Shown piece by piece: positions 1-8,888 of a DNA stretch of 64,000 nt (positions are counted from its first letter, which is position 1; each line of letters begins with the position of its first letter). The notes below the pieces were generated by a model. The model did not search any database and had not been told where the DNA came from. It saw only the letters and a program-made list of their open reading frames with translations. The stretch covers positions 1,612,001-1,676,000 of the forward strand of contig NZ_CP096040.1 in assembly GCF_023935105.1 (NCBI RefSeq), written 5' to 3'. Both the position numbers and the translations under genes were made by a program. The DNA is from Caulobacter segnis. Lineage in GTDB: Bacteria > Pseudomonadota > Alphaproteobacteria > Caulobacterales > Caulobacteraceae.

Positions 1-1
1 A

Positions 2-964
2 GCGCAGTTGAATGTCAGTGTGGCCTTCTATGCGTCGCTGGTGGGCCACCTGCCCGACACGCTGGATCCCGAGCCGGACATCGACGGCCTGCCCCCGACG
101 CTCGACGAGGCGTTCGATCAGGCCGAACAGAACAATCCGTCCCTTCTGGCCGCCGCCTATACCGAGAAGTCATCGCGCGAGGGCGTCGCCGAAGCGCGGG
201 CCCAGCGGCTTTTTTCTGTCAGCGCGCGCGCCGACTACCGAAACGGCCCTTACGTGTCCTACAATGGCAAGGCCGGCAATCGGGTCGACAACGTCACCGC
301 CAGCGTCACGCTGAGCCAGCCGTTGTTCTCGTCCGGCCAGTTGAACTCGGCCGTCCGCCAGTCGATCGAGGAAAACAACCGCGACAAGCTGCTGATCGAC
401 GACGCGCGCCGCAACATGGTGCTGGGGGTCTCGCAATACTGGGATCAACTCGTCGCCGCCCGAAAGGCTCTGGTGTCCACCGAAGAGGAAATGAAGGCCG
501 ACACCATCGCCTTCTACGGCGTGCGCGAGGAAGAGCGTTTCGCCCTTCGCAGCACGATCGAGATCCTGAACGCTCAGGCCGAGCTGCAGAACGCCCAGAT
601 CAGCTTCATGCGCGGACGGGCCAACGAATATATCGGTCGCGTGCAGCTGCTGGCTCAGGTCGGCACGCTGGAGGTCGGCAATCTCGCGCCTGGGATCCAG
701 CCGTACGATCCAGAGCGGCACTTCAAGAAGGTCCGCTACAAGGGCGTGCTGCCGACGGACCTGATCGTCCAGAGCATCGACAAGATCGCCCTACCGATGG
801 AGCCGAAAAAGCCCAAGGCCGGCGACACCACGCCGATCCGTCCGCCGTCCAGCGAGCTGCCCGCCAAGCCGGTTCCGGCCGACCAAGTCAAGCCGCCGCA
901 GTCGATCAACGACTTGCCGACGTTGAACGACGACGCGCCGGTCAAGACGTCGCCGAGGAACTAG
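2..964 (+). CDS. TolC/RsaF-like outer-membrane secretion protein, 5' truncated by window
   Basis: The reading frame is open through the left edge (codons gcg cag precede the first ttg), so this is the C-terminal ~320 residues of a longer protein. The sequence has the outer-membrane efflux (OEP/TolC) pattern: a repeat beginning PPTLDEAFDQAEQNNPSL, amphipathic helices rich in A/E/R/Q, and a beta segment (VTLSQPLFSSGQ). It ends in a Pro/Lys-rich tail typical of caulobacter RsaF proteins, which form the outer-membrane channel of the type I exporter for the S-layer protein. The adjacent glycosyltransferase and methyltransferase fit an S-layer/LPS locus. The TolC family is clear. The RsaF assignment is by resemblance and context, since rsaD/rsaE lie outside the window. 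Confidence 0.8.
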   Translation, partial: AQLNVSVAFYASLVGHLPDTLDPEPDIDGLPPTLDEAFDQAEQNNPSLLAAAYTEKSSREGVAEARAQRLFSVSARADYRNGPYVSYNGKAGNRVDNVTASVTLSQPLFSSGQLNSAVRQSIEENNRDKLLIDDARRNMVLGVSQYWDQLVAARKALVSTEEEMKADTIAFYGVREEERFALRSTIEILNAQAELQNAQISFMRGRANEYIGRVQLLAQVGTLEVGNLAPGIQPYDPERHFKKVRYKGVLPTDLIVQSIDKIALPMEPKKPKAGDTTPIRPPSSELPAKPVPADQVKPPQSINDLPTLNDDAPVKTSPRN

Positions 965-967
965 GGT

Positions 968-2289
968 CTAGCCCAAGGCAAGCCGGGCGCGGGTCATGCG
1001 CAGCCAGGCTTCGCGGTCGAACGAGACGTGGTCGTTGCGCGCTGTCGCGGCGGCCATGTCCGCGCGCCAGGCGTCGTCGCTGATCATCTGCGCCAGCTTG
1101 GCGGCGGCGTCGTCGACGTCGGCGTCGGCCCAACGCCCGGCGCGATAGATGTGGCCGTCGCCCTCGACCGGGATCAGCTTGAAATCGACCAGTTGGCTCG
1201 ACGCCGGATCCATGAACTCCACGTTCGAGGACCAGCCCGTGGCCAAGGTAGGCTTGCCCAGCCAGATCGCCTCGGCCAGCAGCAGGCCATAGCCTTCCGA
1301 GCGATGCAGCGACAGCACGATGTCGCTGCTGGCGGTCAGGCGCGCCATGTCGTCGGCGGACAGGCTTTCCGTCATCAGGCGGATCGATGGATCGTCCGCG
1401 ACGCGCTCGCGCAGCGCCGCCAGGGTCTCCGGATAGAGTTCCGCCCCGACGATCTTGCAGACCAGCAGAGCCGGTCTGTCGGTCGAGGCTCGCGCCTTCT
1501 GGAACGCCAGCAGGGCGGCGTAGGGGTTCTTACGCTGGGCGGTCGAGCGCAGGTCGAACGCCATCAGCGTCACCACCACGCCATCGGGAAGGTCGAAGCG
1601 GGCGCGGTCGGGCGCGGGGCGCGGGTTCAGATACAGCGGGTATGGAGCCGGGGAGACCTTCACGCGGGCGGGCGCGATCTTGCGGATGGCGTCGGCGGCG
1701 AAGACGGACGGGGTCCAGACCTCGTCGACCAGGTCGAAGGCGGGCGCCCAGTCGGCGGGAACGTCCTCTAGCTCCCAGGCCCAGTAGCCGATGTGGCGGC
1801 GGCCCTCCAGTGGGCGGCCTTCGGTCGTCCGCGCCCAGCGCAGCAGTTCGGGCGGATTGATGTGCGAGATCACCGCGCCGCGCTCGTCGGCGGCGGGAGG
1901 CGGAAAGGCGACGGGCATGTCGATCGGGAAACCCACCTCGGCCGAGAGGTCCACCGCCCGCGTCGGAAGGCCCGCGTCGGCCAGACCGCGCGCCAGCATG
2001 CGCGCGCCCTCGCCCAGGCCATGCACGGCGCCGTGGAAGCCGACGACGGTGATCGGGAGGGTCGGGGGAGGTTCCGACGCCGGGCGCGGCGACGCGCCCG
2101 CGCCAGGGCCTTTCGTTCGGCTCTCGCCTTGGCCGCGCGCGCCGCGCGCTCGGCCCGGGCCTTGGCTGCCCGGTCCATGGCTTCGGAGGTCGCCCTGAAC
2201 GCCGCGGCGGGCGCGCCGGCGGTCAGGTGCGCCGCGCGGCGGACAGGAACAGGTAGGCCGCGCCAGAGCGCGAGGAGGCGGGATTTCAT
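968..2289 (-). pseudogene. Glycosyltransferase family 4, one-base frameshift near the N-terminus
   Basis: The C-terminal ~370 residues form a GT-B glycosyltransferase with the donor-site signature SLHRSEGYGLLLAEA followed by GKPTLATGWSSNVEF, and an upstream GYWAWELEDVP segment seen in LPS glycosyltransferases. The conserved strand LPITVVGFHGAVHGLGEG lies upstream of any good start in that frame. A second frame starts at ATG 2289 (MKSRLLALWRGLPVPVRR, then an Ala/Arg-rich helix) and runs up to the G run at 2064-2068. One extra G there would join the two into a single ~441-residue protein. The gene is therefore either genuinely broken or intact with a base-call error. It converges with the secretion gene, 3 bp away. 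A sugar-transfer role in LPS or S-layer attachment is inference. Confidence 0.75.
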
Positions 2290-2468
2290 GGGCGGTGCTT
2301 GTGGATCCGGGCGCGTCTAACCGGCGTCAGACCTATAGCGACTTGCCCCGCACGCGCCATGACAAAGGGGTGTCGATCAGGGCGCGAACTGTGGCGACAA
2401 CTTGTCATCCGCAATATTTCCATGCAGCAATTCACGCCGGGTGGGCTTTGGCAGCGGCGGAGAAGCGT

Positions 2469-4004
2469 GTGTCGACCGAGTGGAACGCGGGCTACGTTAC
2501 GGATGTAAACTATACCTTTGGCTACTATGGAGAGTTGAGTCCGCTTCGTTGCCGTCTGCCGCTTTTGATGGTCGGTCGCCATGCGCCCAAGATCGAGAAC
2601 GCATGCGAGCTGGGCTTTGGTCAGGGTCTGTCGGTCTCGATCCACGCCGCCGCCCAGCCGGGAATCAATTGGTACGGCACGGACTTCAACCCCTCGCAGG
2701 CTTCCTTCGCCTCGGAAATGGTCCGTCTGGCCGGCGCTGACGCCAAGCTCTACGACGAGGCGTTCGCGGAATTCTGTAACCGCAAGGACTTGCCGGATTT
2801 CGACTTCATCGGCCTTCACGGTATCTGGACGTGGATCTCGGATTCCAATCGGGGCGTGCTGGTCGACTTCATTCGCCGCAAGCTGCGGCCCGGCGGCGTG
2901 CTCTACATTTCCTACAACACCTTGCCGGGCTGGTCGGCCTCGGCGCCGATCCGCCACCTGATGAAGCGCCACGCCGATGTCATGGGCGCGCCAGGCCAGG
3001 GGATCATCGGCCAGACCGACGCGGCTCTGGATTTCATCGAGCAATTCTTCGCGCTCGATCCCCTCTACGCGAAAGCCAATCCTGGAGCCGTCGATCGGCT
3101 GAAGCAGGTCAAGGGTCAGGACCGCAAGTATCTGGCCCACGAATATATGAACCGCGACTGGCACCCGATGTACTTTGCCGACATCGAGAACTGGCTTGGC
3201 GACGCCAAGGTCGGGTTCGCCAGTTCGGCCCATACGCTGGACAATCTATACGAACTGAACTTCACGCCCGCGCAGATCGAATTCATGCGCAACGCGCCTG
3301 ACGTCTCTTTGCGCGAGACGATCCGAGACTATTGCGTGAACCAGCAATTCCGTCGCGACTATTGGGTGCGGGGCGTGCGGGCCCTGGTTGGTCATGAGCA
3401 GATCGCGGCGATACGCGATGAGCGCGTGGTATTGACCGTCGATCGGGAAAGTCTGCCCACCAAGGTGCGCGGGGCGGTTGGCGAGGCCGGGCTCATCGAT
3501 ACGATCTATCAGCCGATCTATGAACTGCTGCTGGATTACAAGCCCCATACCATTCTGGAGCTGGAGACTCACGTCGGCGGCAAGAACGTCAACTTCGCCC
3601 AGCTGAGTTCGGCGTTGTCGATCTTGCTCGGTCTCGGCACGATCCAGCCCGCCGCCCCGGGGCAGGATGTCAGCAAGGCCAAGACGCGGACGCAGGCGTT
3701 GAACAGGGCCATCTCGCGTCGCTCGCTCTCGGTGGGCGATATCGCCCATTTCGCGTCGCCCGTGACCGGGGGCGGGATTTCGGCGCCGCGCTTCCACCAG
3801 CTTTTCTGGCTGGGCAAGCAGAATGGCGGCAAGACGTCGACGGATTGGGCCGAGTTCGCCTGGACCCTGCTTCGGGCGCAAGGTCAGTCTATCGTCAAGG
3901 ACGGTGAGACCCTGCAAGGCGAGGATAACCTGACCGAGCTGAAGGCGCAGGCCGAACAATGGGGCGCCAAGGTCCTGCCCGTTTGGACGGCCCTGGGGAT
4001 CTGA
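2469..4004 (+). CDS. Class I SAM-dependent methyltransferase with regulatory domain
   Basis: About 511 residues. The N-terminal half has the Rossmann SAM-binding motif (ACELGFGQGLSVSIHAA), an acidic strand end (WYGTDFNPSQ) and FDFIGLHGIWTWIS, as in Methyltransf_11/12 enzymes. The C-terminal half resembles the predicted methyltransferase regulatory domain (PF10119 type). I chose GTG 2469 because GGAGAAG sits just upstream and the protein then opens STEWNAGYVTDVNYTFGYYGE, the usual N-terminus of this family. The frame stays open further upstream but that part looks noncoding. The substrate is unknown. Location beside a TolC protein and a glycosyltransferase suggests sugar or surface-polymer methylation, which is inference. 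Confidence 0.75.
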   Translation: MSTEWNAGYVTDVNYTFGYYGELSPLRCRLPLLMVGRHAPKIENACELGFGQGLSVSIHAAAQPGINWYGTDFNPSQASFASEMVRLAGADAKLYDEAFAEFCNRKDLPDFDFIGLHGIWTWISDSNRGVLVDFIRRKLRPGGVLYISYNTLPGWSASAPIRHLMKRHADVMGAPGQGIIGQTDAALDFIEQFFALDPLYAKANPGAVDRLKQVKGQDRKYLAHEYMNRDWHPMYFADIENWLGDAKVGFASSAHTLDNLYELNFTPAQIEFMRNAPDVSLRETIRDYCVNQQFRRDYWVRGVRALVGHEQIAAIRDERVVLTVDRESLPTKVRGAVGEAGLIDTIYQPIYELLLDYKPHTILELETHVGGKNVNFAQLSSALSILLGLGTIQPAAPGQDVSKAKTRTQALNRAISRRSLSVGDIAHFASPVTGGGISAPRFHQLFWLGKQNGGKTSTDWAEFAWTLLRAQGQSIVKDGETLQGEDNLTELKAQAEQWGAKVLPVWTALGI

Positions 4005-4595
4005 GCCTTCCCGTTTGGCGATAGTGCGGTCCGCAAGGGTGGGCATGCCCACCCTCGGCGGCGGTTCGAGGCGATAGAGCCGTCGGGCGCCGGAGAAAGT
4101 GATGGTAAAATCTTCGAGCGTTTCTCAGCGTAATGGGCGCATATAAAGAATGTAGTTGAGGATATTCCGTATAGGTTGTCCGAATGCTGAGTGTTTAAAG
4201 CGTTGTCGTAGCCAAGATGATTGCGCCGCAATCCTCGCTTCCAGAACTCTATAAATCCAAAGGTCCTGGAGGGCTTCGCTGAGATGGCGTGGCGGGGCTT
4301 CGATATTTCGGCCGCCGCCATGGGAATCTGGCGGAAGCGCTGCAATATCGGAAGTTGCATGGCGAATTCACGACGAAATGTCGAATTCCCGTAGCAAGGC
4401 GGTTGCGAAGCGGCGCTGGTTAAGGTATGAAGAACTTGTCTACCCACAAGACTTCCCATTAGCCCCGCCGGAGACCCAGTCACCGGCGGGGCTTATCGTA
4501 TCTGGGGTCTTGATGTTCGTGGCGAGATAAACGCCGCGCGCGTGGCGGCGATCCTCCAGCCAAGCTTTCCAGAACCCAAAATGCGGTCTTCCGCC
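4005..4595. other. Intergenic region, relatively AT-rich, no supported gene
   Basis: About 590 bases between the methyltransferase and the convergent DUF599 gene. The stretch 4080-4260 is clearly more AT-rich than its surroundings. A minus-strand open frame spans 3884-4483 but its residue composition is not protein-like. The only structured element is the hairpin at 4461-4493, preceded by an 11-residue ORF (4427-4462). The region could hold a small RNA on the plus strand ending at that hairpin. Nothing else is recognised. Confidence 0.5.
4461..4493. terminator. Perfect 11-bp stem hairpin, possible terminator
   Basis: The arms AGCCCCGCCGG (4461-4471) and CCGGCGGGGCT (4483-4493) pair perfectly around an 11-base loop. 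It lies about 100 bp downstream of the minus-strand DUF599 stop and directly overlaps the stop of an 11-residue plus-strand ORF. There is no real U tract on either side. It could end either transcript. Confidence 0.55.
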
Positions 4596-5345
4596 CTAGA
4601 TCCGGTCTTCCGGCGGCGGTGGGGTTAGCCTCGTCAGGTGCGGGCCGGGGACGACCGGCTGACGTTCCAGGATCTGGCGCACCTTGCGCACGGCGGCGGA
4701 GGCGCGGCTGCGGCGCTGGCGCCAGAGCAGCAGGGTCATGGCCCCCAGCGTCGCCGCCAGGAACGGCATCGGACCCAGCAGCCAGACGGCCGCCGCCAGG
4801 GCGAAATAGTAGGCCCGGACGCCGGCGTTGAACGCCGACAGGGCCGGGTTGAGGATGCCGCCCGCGGCTTCCGCATATTCGGCCAGCACAGCCTGCGGCG
4901 CCCACATCGGCGCGGCGCCGATCGCGGCCAGGCAATAGTTCATCTGGCGGATTGACCAGATGAAGTCGAGCAGGCCCCGGGCCAGGGCCACCAAGACCAG
5001 GCCCAGCTTGATTTGGAACATCATCGGCGAGGTCTTGGCCAGCACCGCCAGACCCTCGACGCTCTTCCAGGCGGTGTCGCCGCCGAACAGCACCCCGGCC
5101 GCGGCGGCGATCAGGATCAGGTTCGACGAGGCGAAGAAGCTGGCTGAATTGATCGCGTGGCCCAGCAACTGGCCGTCCAGCAGGGCGATTTCGCGCACCG
5201 CCATCTCCTGCATCCAGCGGCGGCGGATGACGGTCATGTCGGTGTTCAGTACGCCCCCACCTTCGCCCAGGCGCTTGAGCAGGGGCTCGTACAGCAGCCA
5301 GCAGGCGGCGAAGATGGACAGGACGATCGAGTCGAGCAGATGCAT
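4596..5345 (-). CDS. DUF599 family membrane protein
   Basis: 249 residues, matching DUF599 (PF04654) inner-membrane proteins. It has an N-terminal TM helix (LLDSIVLSIFAACWLLYEPLL), then the family's conserved stretch with RRRWMQEMAVRE and LLGHAINSASFFASSNLIL, and three to four further hydrophobic helices ending before a basic tail. Start ATG 5345 agrees with the family N-terminus. The biochemical role of DUF599 is not established. It lies 59 bp downstream of the MFS gene on the same strand, so co-transcription is possible. Confidence 0.8.
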   Translation of the reverse strand: MHLLDSIVLSIFAACWLLYEPLLKRLGEGGGVLNTDMTVIRRRWMQEMAVREIALLDGQLLGHAINSASFFASSNLILIAAAAGVLFGGDTAWKSVEGLAVLAKTSPMMFQIKLGLVLVALARGLLDFIWSIRQMNYCLAAIGAAPMWAPQAVLAEYAEAAGGILNPALSAFNAGVRAYYFALAAAVWLLGPMPFLAATLGAMTLLLWRQRRSRASAAVRKVRQILERQPVVPGPHLTRLTPPPPEDRI

Positions 5346-5404
5346 GGGGGAAATCTAGACGGACGCGGAGAGTCGGAAAACGGGGTTCAGCCGAGCTTGC
5401 CGGC

Positions 5405-6856
5405 TTAGTCCTCGAGAATGAGGCTGTTTCGTCCGGTGTCCTTGAGGATGATCGAGCAGATCAGGCCCAGGGTCATGACGCCGGCGACGTAGAGATAGAA
5501 GGTGCTTTCCATCCCGTCGTGCTTGAAGGCCAGGGCGACCATCTCGGCCGTGCCGCCGAACAGCACATTGGCCAGGGCGTAGGGCAGGGCGACGCCCAGG
5601 GCGCGGACGTGGGCGGGGAACATCTCGGCCTTCACCACCGCGCTGATGGCGGTGTAGCAGGACTGGAAGGCCATGCCGGCCAGGATCAGGGCCAGGGCGG
5701 TGGTCACCGAGGTCGTCTGGCTGATGCCGGTCATGATCGGCCAGATGGTCAGGGCGCCGCCGCCGAAGGCCAGGATCAGCATCGGCTTGCGGCCGAACCG
5801 GTCCGACAGCCAACCGGCCAGCGGCTGCAGCAGCATGAAGCCGATCATGCTGAGCGCGCTGATCTCCGACGCCTGGCCTTTGCCGAAGCCGGCCGTGTTG
5901 ACCAGGAACTTCTGCATGTAGGTCGTATAGACGTAGAAGGTCAGCGAGCCGCCCGCCGTCAGGCCCATGATCAGCAGGCTCTCGCGCGGGTGGCGACGCA
6001 CCAGCGGGACGATCAGCGAGACGAAGAACAGCGCCAGGAACACCGCGCCGAGGATCTGGCTGGGCCTGGCCAGCGGGCCGGTGGTGACGCCCAGCACGCC
6101 GGCGATCACGGTCAGGGCCAGGAAGATCCCGGCGCTGGCGACCTGGCGACGCGACAGGGTCTCGCGCTGGGCGGGACGCTTGAAGGCGATGCTCTCGTCC
6201 AGGCCCCGGCGGATCCAGAACACCACCACGGCCAGCAAGGCGCCGATGATGAACGGCACACGCCAGCCCCAGGCCTTCAGTTCGGCCTCGGGCAGCAGGC
6301 GCTGCAGCACGATCAGAACGCCCAGCGCCAGCAGCTGGCCGGCGATCAGGGTCACATAGTGGAAGCTGGACCAGAAGCCCCGGCGGGCCTTGCCGGCCAT
6401 CTCGCTCATATAGGTGGCGCTGGCGCCGTACTCGCCGCCGACCGACAGGCCTTGCAGCACGCGGGCCAACAGCAGAATGGCCGGCGCCCACAGGCCGATG
6501 GTCTTGAAACCGGGGGTGACAGCGATGATCAGCGCGCCGCCGCACATCAGGGCGACCGACGCCGACAGGGCGGCGCGGCGGCCGGCGTGGTCGGCGTACA
6601 TCCCCATCAGCCACGCCCCGATCGGGCGGGCCACGAAGCCCAGGAAGAACACCGCCGCCGCCTGCAGCAGCTGCACGGTCTGGTCGCCTTTGGGGAAGAA
6701 GGCGGGGGCGAAATAGAGGGTGAAGGCGGCGTAGGCGAACCAGTCGTACCATTCGACCAGATTGCCGGCCGAGCCGCCCAGTATGGCCTTGGCCCGGTTC
6801 AGGGGCGAGAGACGCACGCCTTCGGCGCCTGGCCCCGCGTCGGCGGTCGCCGTCAT
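5405..6856 (-). CDS. MFS metabolite:H+ symporter (ShiA/ProP/KgtP type)
   Basis: 483 residues with about 12 hydrophobic helices. The family hallmark GNLVEWYDWFAYAAFTLYFAP is at the N-terminus, followed by ARPIGAWLMGMYADHAGRR and RVLQGLSVGGEYGASATYM, as in the metabolite:H+ symporter branch that moves dicarboxylates, shikimate or osmolytes. A second loop signature, GWLSDRFGRKP, opens the C-terminal half. ATG 6856 was preferred to the in-frame GTG two codons upstream because GGAGGGGGAG precedes it at good spacing. The substrate cannot be told from the sequence. Confidence 0.85.
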   Translation of the reverse strand: MTATADAGPGAEGVRLSPLNRAKAILGGSAGNLVEWYDWFAYAAFTLYFAPAFFPKGDQTVQLLQAAAVFFLGFVARPIGAWLMGMYADHAGRRAALSASVALMCGGALIIAVTPGFKTIGLWAPAILLLARVLQGLSVGGEYGASATYMSEMAGKARRGFWSSFHYVTLIAGQLLALGVLIVLQRLLPEAELKAWGWRVPFIIGALLAVVVFWIRRGLDESIAFKRPAQRETLSRRQVASAGIFLALTVIAGVLGVTTGPLARPSQILGAVFLALFFVSLIVPLVRRHPRESLLIMGLTAGGSLTFYVYTTYMQKFLVNTAGFGKGQASEISALSMIGFMLLQPLAGWLSDRFGRKPMLILAFGGGALTIWPIMTGISQTTSVTTALALILAGMAFQSCYTAISAVVKAEMFPAHVRALGVALPYALANVLFGGTAEMVALAFKHDGMESTFYLYVAGVMTLGLICSIILKDTGRNSLILED

Positions 6857-6916
6857 GTCCACTCCCCCTCCCTGTTTGGAGGGGGAGCTTAGGCGAACGG
6901 CGTTCTAGAGCAATCG

Positions 6917-7072
6917 CTAGATCCTGCCGAGCAGGACCAGGATGATGATGATCACGAGGATCAGGCCCAGGCCGCCGCTGGGGAAGTAGCCCCACGAGCG
7001 GCTATGCCCCCAGGTCGGCAGAGCGCCGATAAGGGCCAGGATCAGGATGATGATGAGGATCGTGCCGAGCAT
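6917..7072 (-). CDS. DUF3309 family small membrane protein
   Basis: 51 residues: two hydrophobic segments (TILIIILILALIGALP and GLGLILVIIIILVLLGRI) flank a short WGHSRSWGYFPSGG loop. This is the complete layout of DUF3309 proteins, common in alphaproteobacteria and often stress-associated. The function is unknown. The start is ATG 7072. The longer open frame upstream has no coding character. Confidence 0.85.
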   Translation of the reverse strand: MLGTILIIILILALIGALPTWGHSRSWGYFPSGGLGLILVIIIILVLLGRI

Positions 7073-7176
7073 GGTCCGAAGTTTCCCTCCAATCCGCGTC
7101 GGCCACCGTGGCGACGCTGGTTCAGGACTTCGGAATTCGCGGCGCCGCTTATCGGTTCCGCGCCAAAAGGTTCCCC

Positions 7177-7569
7177 TCAGGCCGGCGTGTCTTCCGCTTT
7201 TCTCAGCCGGATGGCCCACAGCGCGCCAATCACGCCACCCTTCACGCGCGGCAGGGTCAGCAGAGTCGCCAGCGCGAGCGCCGTCACGCACACGGGGACG
7301 ACGACCAGCGGCGGCCCTTCCCAAACCCAGGGGAAGAACAGCAGCGGCGCGACGACCAGGTGGCCGATCAGCAGGATGGTGAAATAGGCCGGGCCGTCAT
7401 CGGCCGGATAGCGCGCCAGCTCGTGGCCGCAGGCCTCGCACTCGGGATCGACCTTCAGATAGCGCATGTACAGGCGTCCGTCGCCGCAGTTGGGGCAACG
7501 GTGCAGGAGGCCTCGCTTGAGGCCGGTAAGCAGCGGAGACGCGGAGCTGGGCTCAGACATGACGCTCAT
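7177..7569 (-). CDS. DUF983 family zinc-ribbon membrane protein
   Basis: About 130 residues. A Cys4 zinc-ribbon-like segment comes first (CPNCGDGRLYMRYLKVDPEC followed by EACG), then DDGPAYFTILLIGH and two TM helices (VVAPLLFFPW; LVVVPVCVTALALATLL). This is the DUF983 arrangement. In alphaproteobacteria the family often sits near cytochrome oxidase genes, but not here. ATG 7569 was chosen because GAAGG precedes it. ATG 7560 is equally possible. The function is not established. Confidence 0.8.
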   Translation of the reverse strand: MSVMSEPSSASPLLTGLKRGLLHRCPNCGDGRLYMRYLKVDPECEACGHELARYPADDGPAYFTILLIGHLVVAPLLFFPWVWEGPPLVVVPVCVTALALATLLTLPRVKGGVIGALWAIRLRKAEDTPA

Positions 7570-7784
7570 ATGCGCCTTCGGGCGCTGCGAGAAAAGGGCG
7601 ACTTGGCGTCGCACGGCGACGTTTTGTCCGGGGTGTCGATAAGTAAAGCTGAACTATTTCGCCACATTCGCGGCGGATTTGGCGTCAAAGCGGCGTTCGC
7701 TGATCTTCACGACGATTTCTGGTTAATAAAGGATACCTTTCGGAGCAACGTTCCGGGAATCCAAGTCCTCGATCCGAGGTTTCC

Positions 7785-7810
7785 GGAACTGCCCGGATCA
7801 GCCCAGCGTT
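7785..7810 (+). promoter_or_regulatory. Candidate general-stress (SigT/EcfG) promoter
   Basis: GGAAC at 7785-7789 and CGTT at 7807-7810 are separated by 17 bases, matching the alphaproteobacterial EcfG consensus GGAAC-N16/17-CGTT. It lies 31 bases upstream of the small gene at 7842, on the same strand. The motif match is direct observation. Use by SigT is inference. Confidence 0.65.
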
Positions 7811-7841
7811 GATCGCCTGTTCTACAGAGACGAGGCGAGAC

Positions 7842-8009
7842 ATGGCCGAGGCCGTACAGAAGCCGATCGAAGGACCTTTGCGGCCGCCCCGCGCGGGCGA
7901 GGCGGCGTCCAAGGCCGAGCACGCTGTCCGCCACGCCCCGGAGGGCGCCGTCGCCGCGCACGAGAAGCGGACGATCGGCGCGGAAACCTCGCGGGAAGAG
8001 GACGCCTAG
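7842..8009 (+). CDS. Small hydrophilic protein, probably stress-induced
   Basis: 55 residues (MAEAVQKPIEGPLRPPRAGE and onward), rich in Ala, Glu and Arg, with no TM segment, signal or recognised domain. Charged low-complexity proteins of this kind are common among alphaproteobacterial general-stress genes. The start is ATG 7842 with a weak GAGGCGAG upstream. The EcfG-type promoter just upstream supports a real gene. The function is unknown. The entericidin gene ends 18 bp away on the opposite strand. Confidence 0.6.
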   Translation: MAEAVQKPIEGPLRPPRAGEAASKAEHAVRHAPEGAVAAHEKRTIGAETSREEDA

Positions 8010-8027
8010 CGTCCGCCCGGAACTCGC

Positions 8028-8165
8028 CTAGTTCTTGGCGTCGCGAGCGGCGCCGGCGACGGCCTTGCCCGCGGCCGAGACGTCGCGACCAGCGCCTTCG
8101 ATGGTGTTGCAGGCCGTGACCAGCAGGGCGGCCGCGGCGGCGGCGAGGACGACGATCTTGCGCAT
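8028..8165 (-). CDS. Entericidin A/B-family lipoprotein
   Basis: 45 residues. MRKIVVLAAAAAALLVTAC is a lipoprotein signal with lipobox LVTAC and acylated Cys19. It is followed by NTIEGAGRDVSAAGKAVAGA and a short basic tail, the exact pattern of entericidin/EcnAB small cell-envelope lipoproteins. In enterobacteria the pair is linked to stationary-phase lysis. Alphaproteobacterial single copies have no proven role. A GGAG ribosome site lies nine bases before ATG 8165. Confidence 0.85.
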   Translation of the reverse strand: MRKIVVLAAAAAALLVTACNTIEGAGRDVSAAGKAVAGAARDAKN

Positions 8166-8246
8166 GAATTCAAGCTCCACTTCGGAAAAGCGCGGGACCT
8201 TAACCGTGGGGGGCGGCGGGCTTCAAGAGCCCGACGCCTCTCGGGA

Positions 8247-8645
8247 TCAGCGAATTCTGCGGATCGAGCTGAAGCGGTCGTTCTGCTTGTTGGGTAGCAC
8301 CCCCGCGTCGTAGTCGTAGCGCCAGCAGCGCCCCTGGAAGTAGGCGTGTTCGCAGAACTCCCACTGGCCGCGCATGATCCGCAGCGACGAGATGCGGTCG
8401 TTGAATCCAATCCGGGTCAGGTCGGGCTCGTCACCCCGGATCGGGCGGGATTCGCCGCCGAAATCGCGATGCTCGAACACCACCAGGTCGGCGCCCCAGC
8501 GGCCGCGCCGGTCATCACGCCGGTCGTCGCGGCGCTCATAGCGGTCATCACGCCGGTCGCCGTCCCAGGAGCGGTCCTGGGCGAAAGCGCCGGTGGTCAG
8601 CAGGGTGGCGGCCCCACAGGCGATCAGAAAAGCAGTCTTGCGCAT
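8247..8645 (-). CDS. Secreted beta/gamma-crystallin-like protein
   Basis: 132 residues: signal peptide MRKTAFLIACGAATLLTTGAFA, an Asp/Arg-rich linker (DRRDDRYERRDD), then one beta/gamma-crystallin domain. The domain is recognisable from VVFEHRDFGGESRPIRGDEP, GFNDRISSLRIMRGQWEFCE and YFQGRCWRYD. Such domains often bind calcium, but I see no perfect N/D-N/D-X-X-S/T-S site, so calcium binding is uncertain. The start is ATG 8645 with AAGGAGA upstream. It is exported to the periplasm or beyond. Confidence 0.8.
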   Translation of the reverse strand: MRKTAFLIACGAATLLTTGAFAQDRSWDGDRRDDRYERRDDRRDDRRGRWGADLVVFEHRDFGGESRPIRGDEPDLTRIGFNDRISSLRIMRGQWEFCEHAYFQGRCWRYDYDAGVLPNKQNDRFSSIRRIR

Positions 8646-8888
8646 CGTATCGTCTCCTTGGCGCCCGGTACGAACTGGTCCGAAGATCCTGGGCATCGTC
8701 CAGGTCAGCTAGCCGGCGTCCAACTGAACGGCGGCTGAACGGCCAAGGTCCATCGTCGAACGTTAGACGTCGATTTCGTCGCGCGGGCGGCGCGTTTGGG
8801 CGAACCTTGCCGAAACTTCATGATAACGCCGTTCGCCCGGCGCTCGCGGCCTGCTACGACAGGCGCGCAACAGGGAGGAGGCGCGCTC

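Noticed and set aside
3884..4483. 199-codon minus-strand frame
   Set aside because: Overlaps the methyltransferase end, composition is Ser/Arg/Pro-rich and patternless, and there is no ribosome site.
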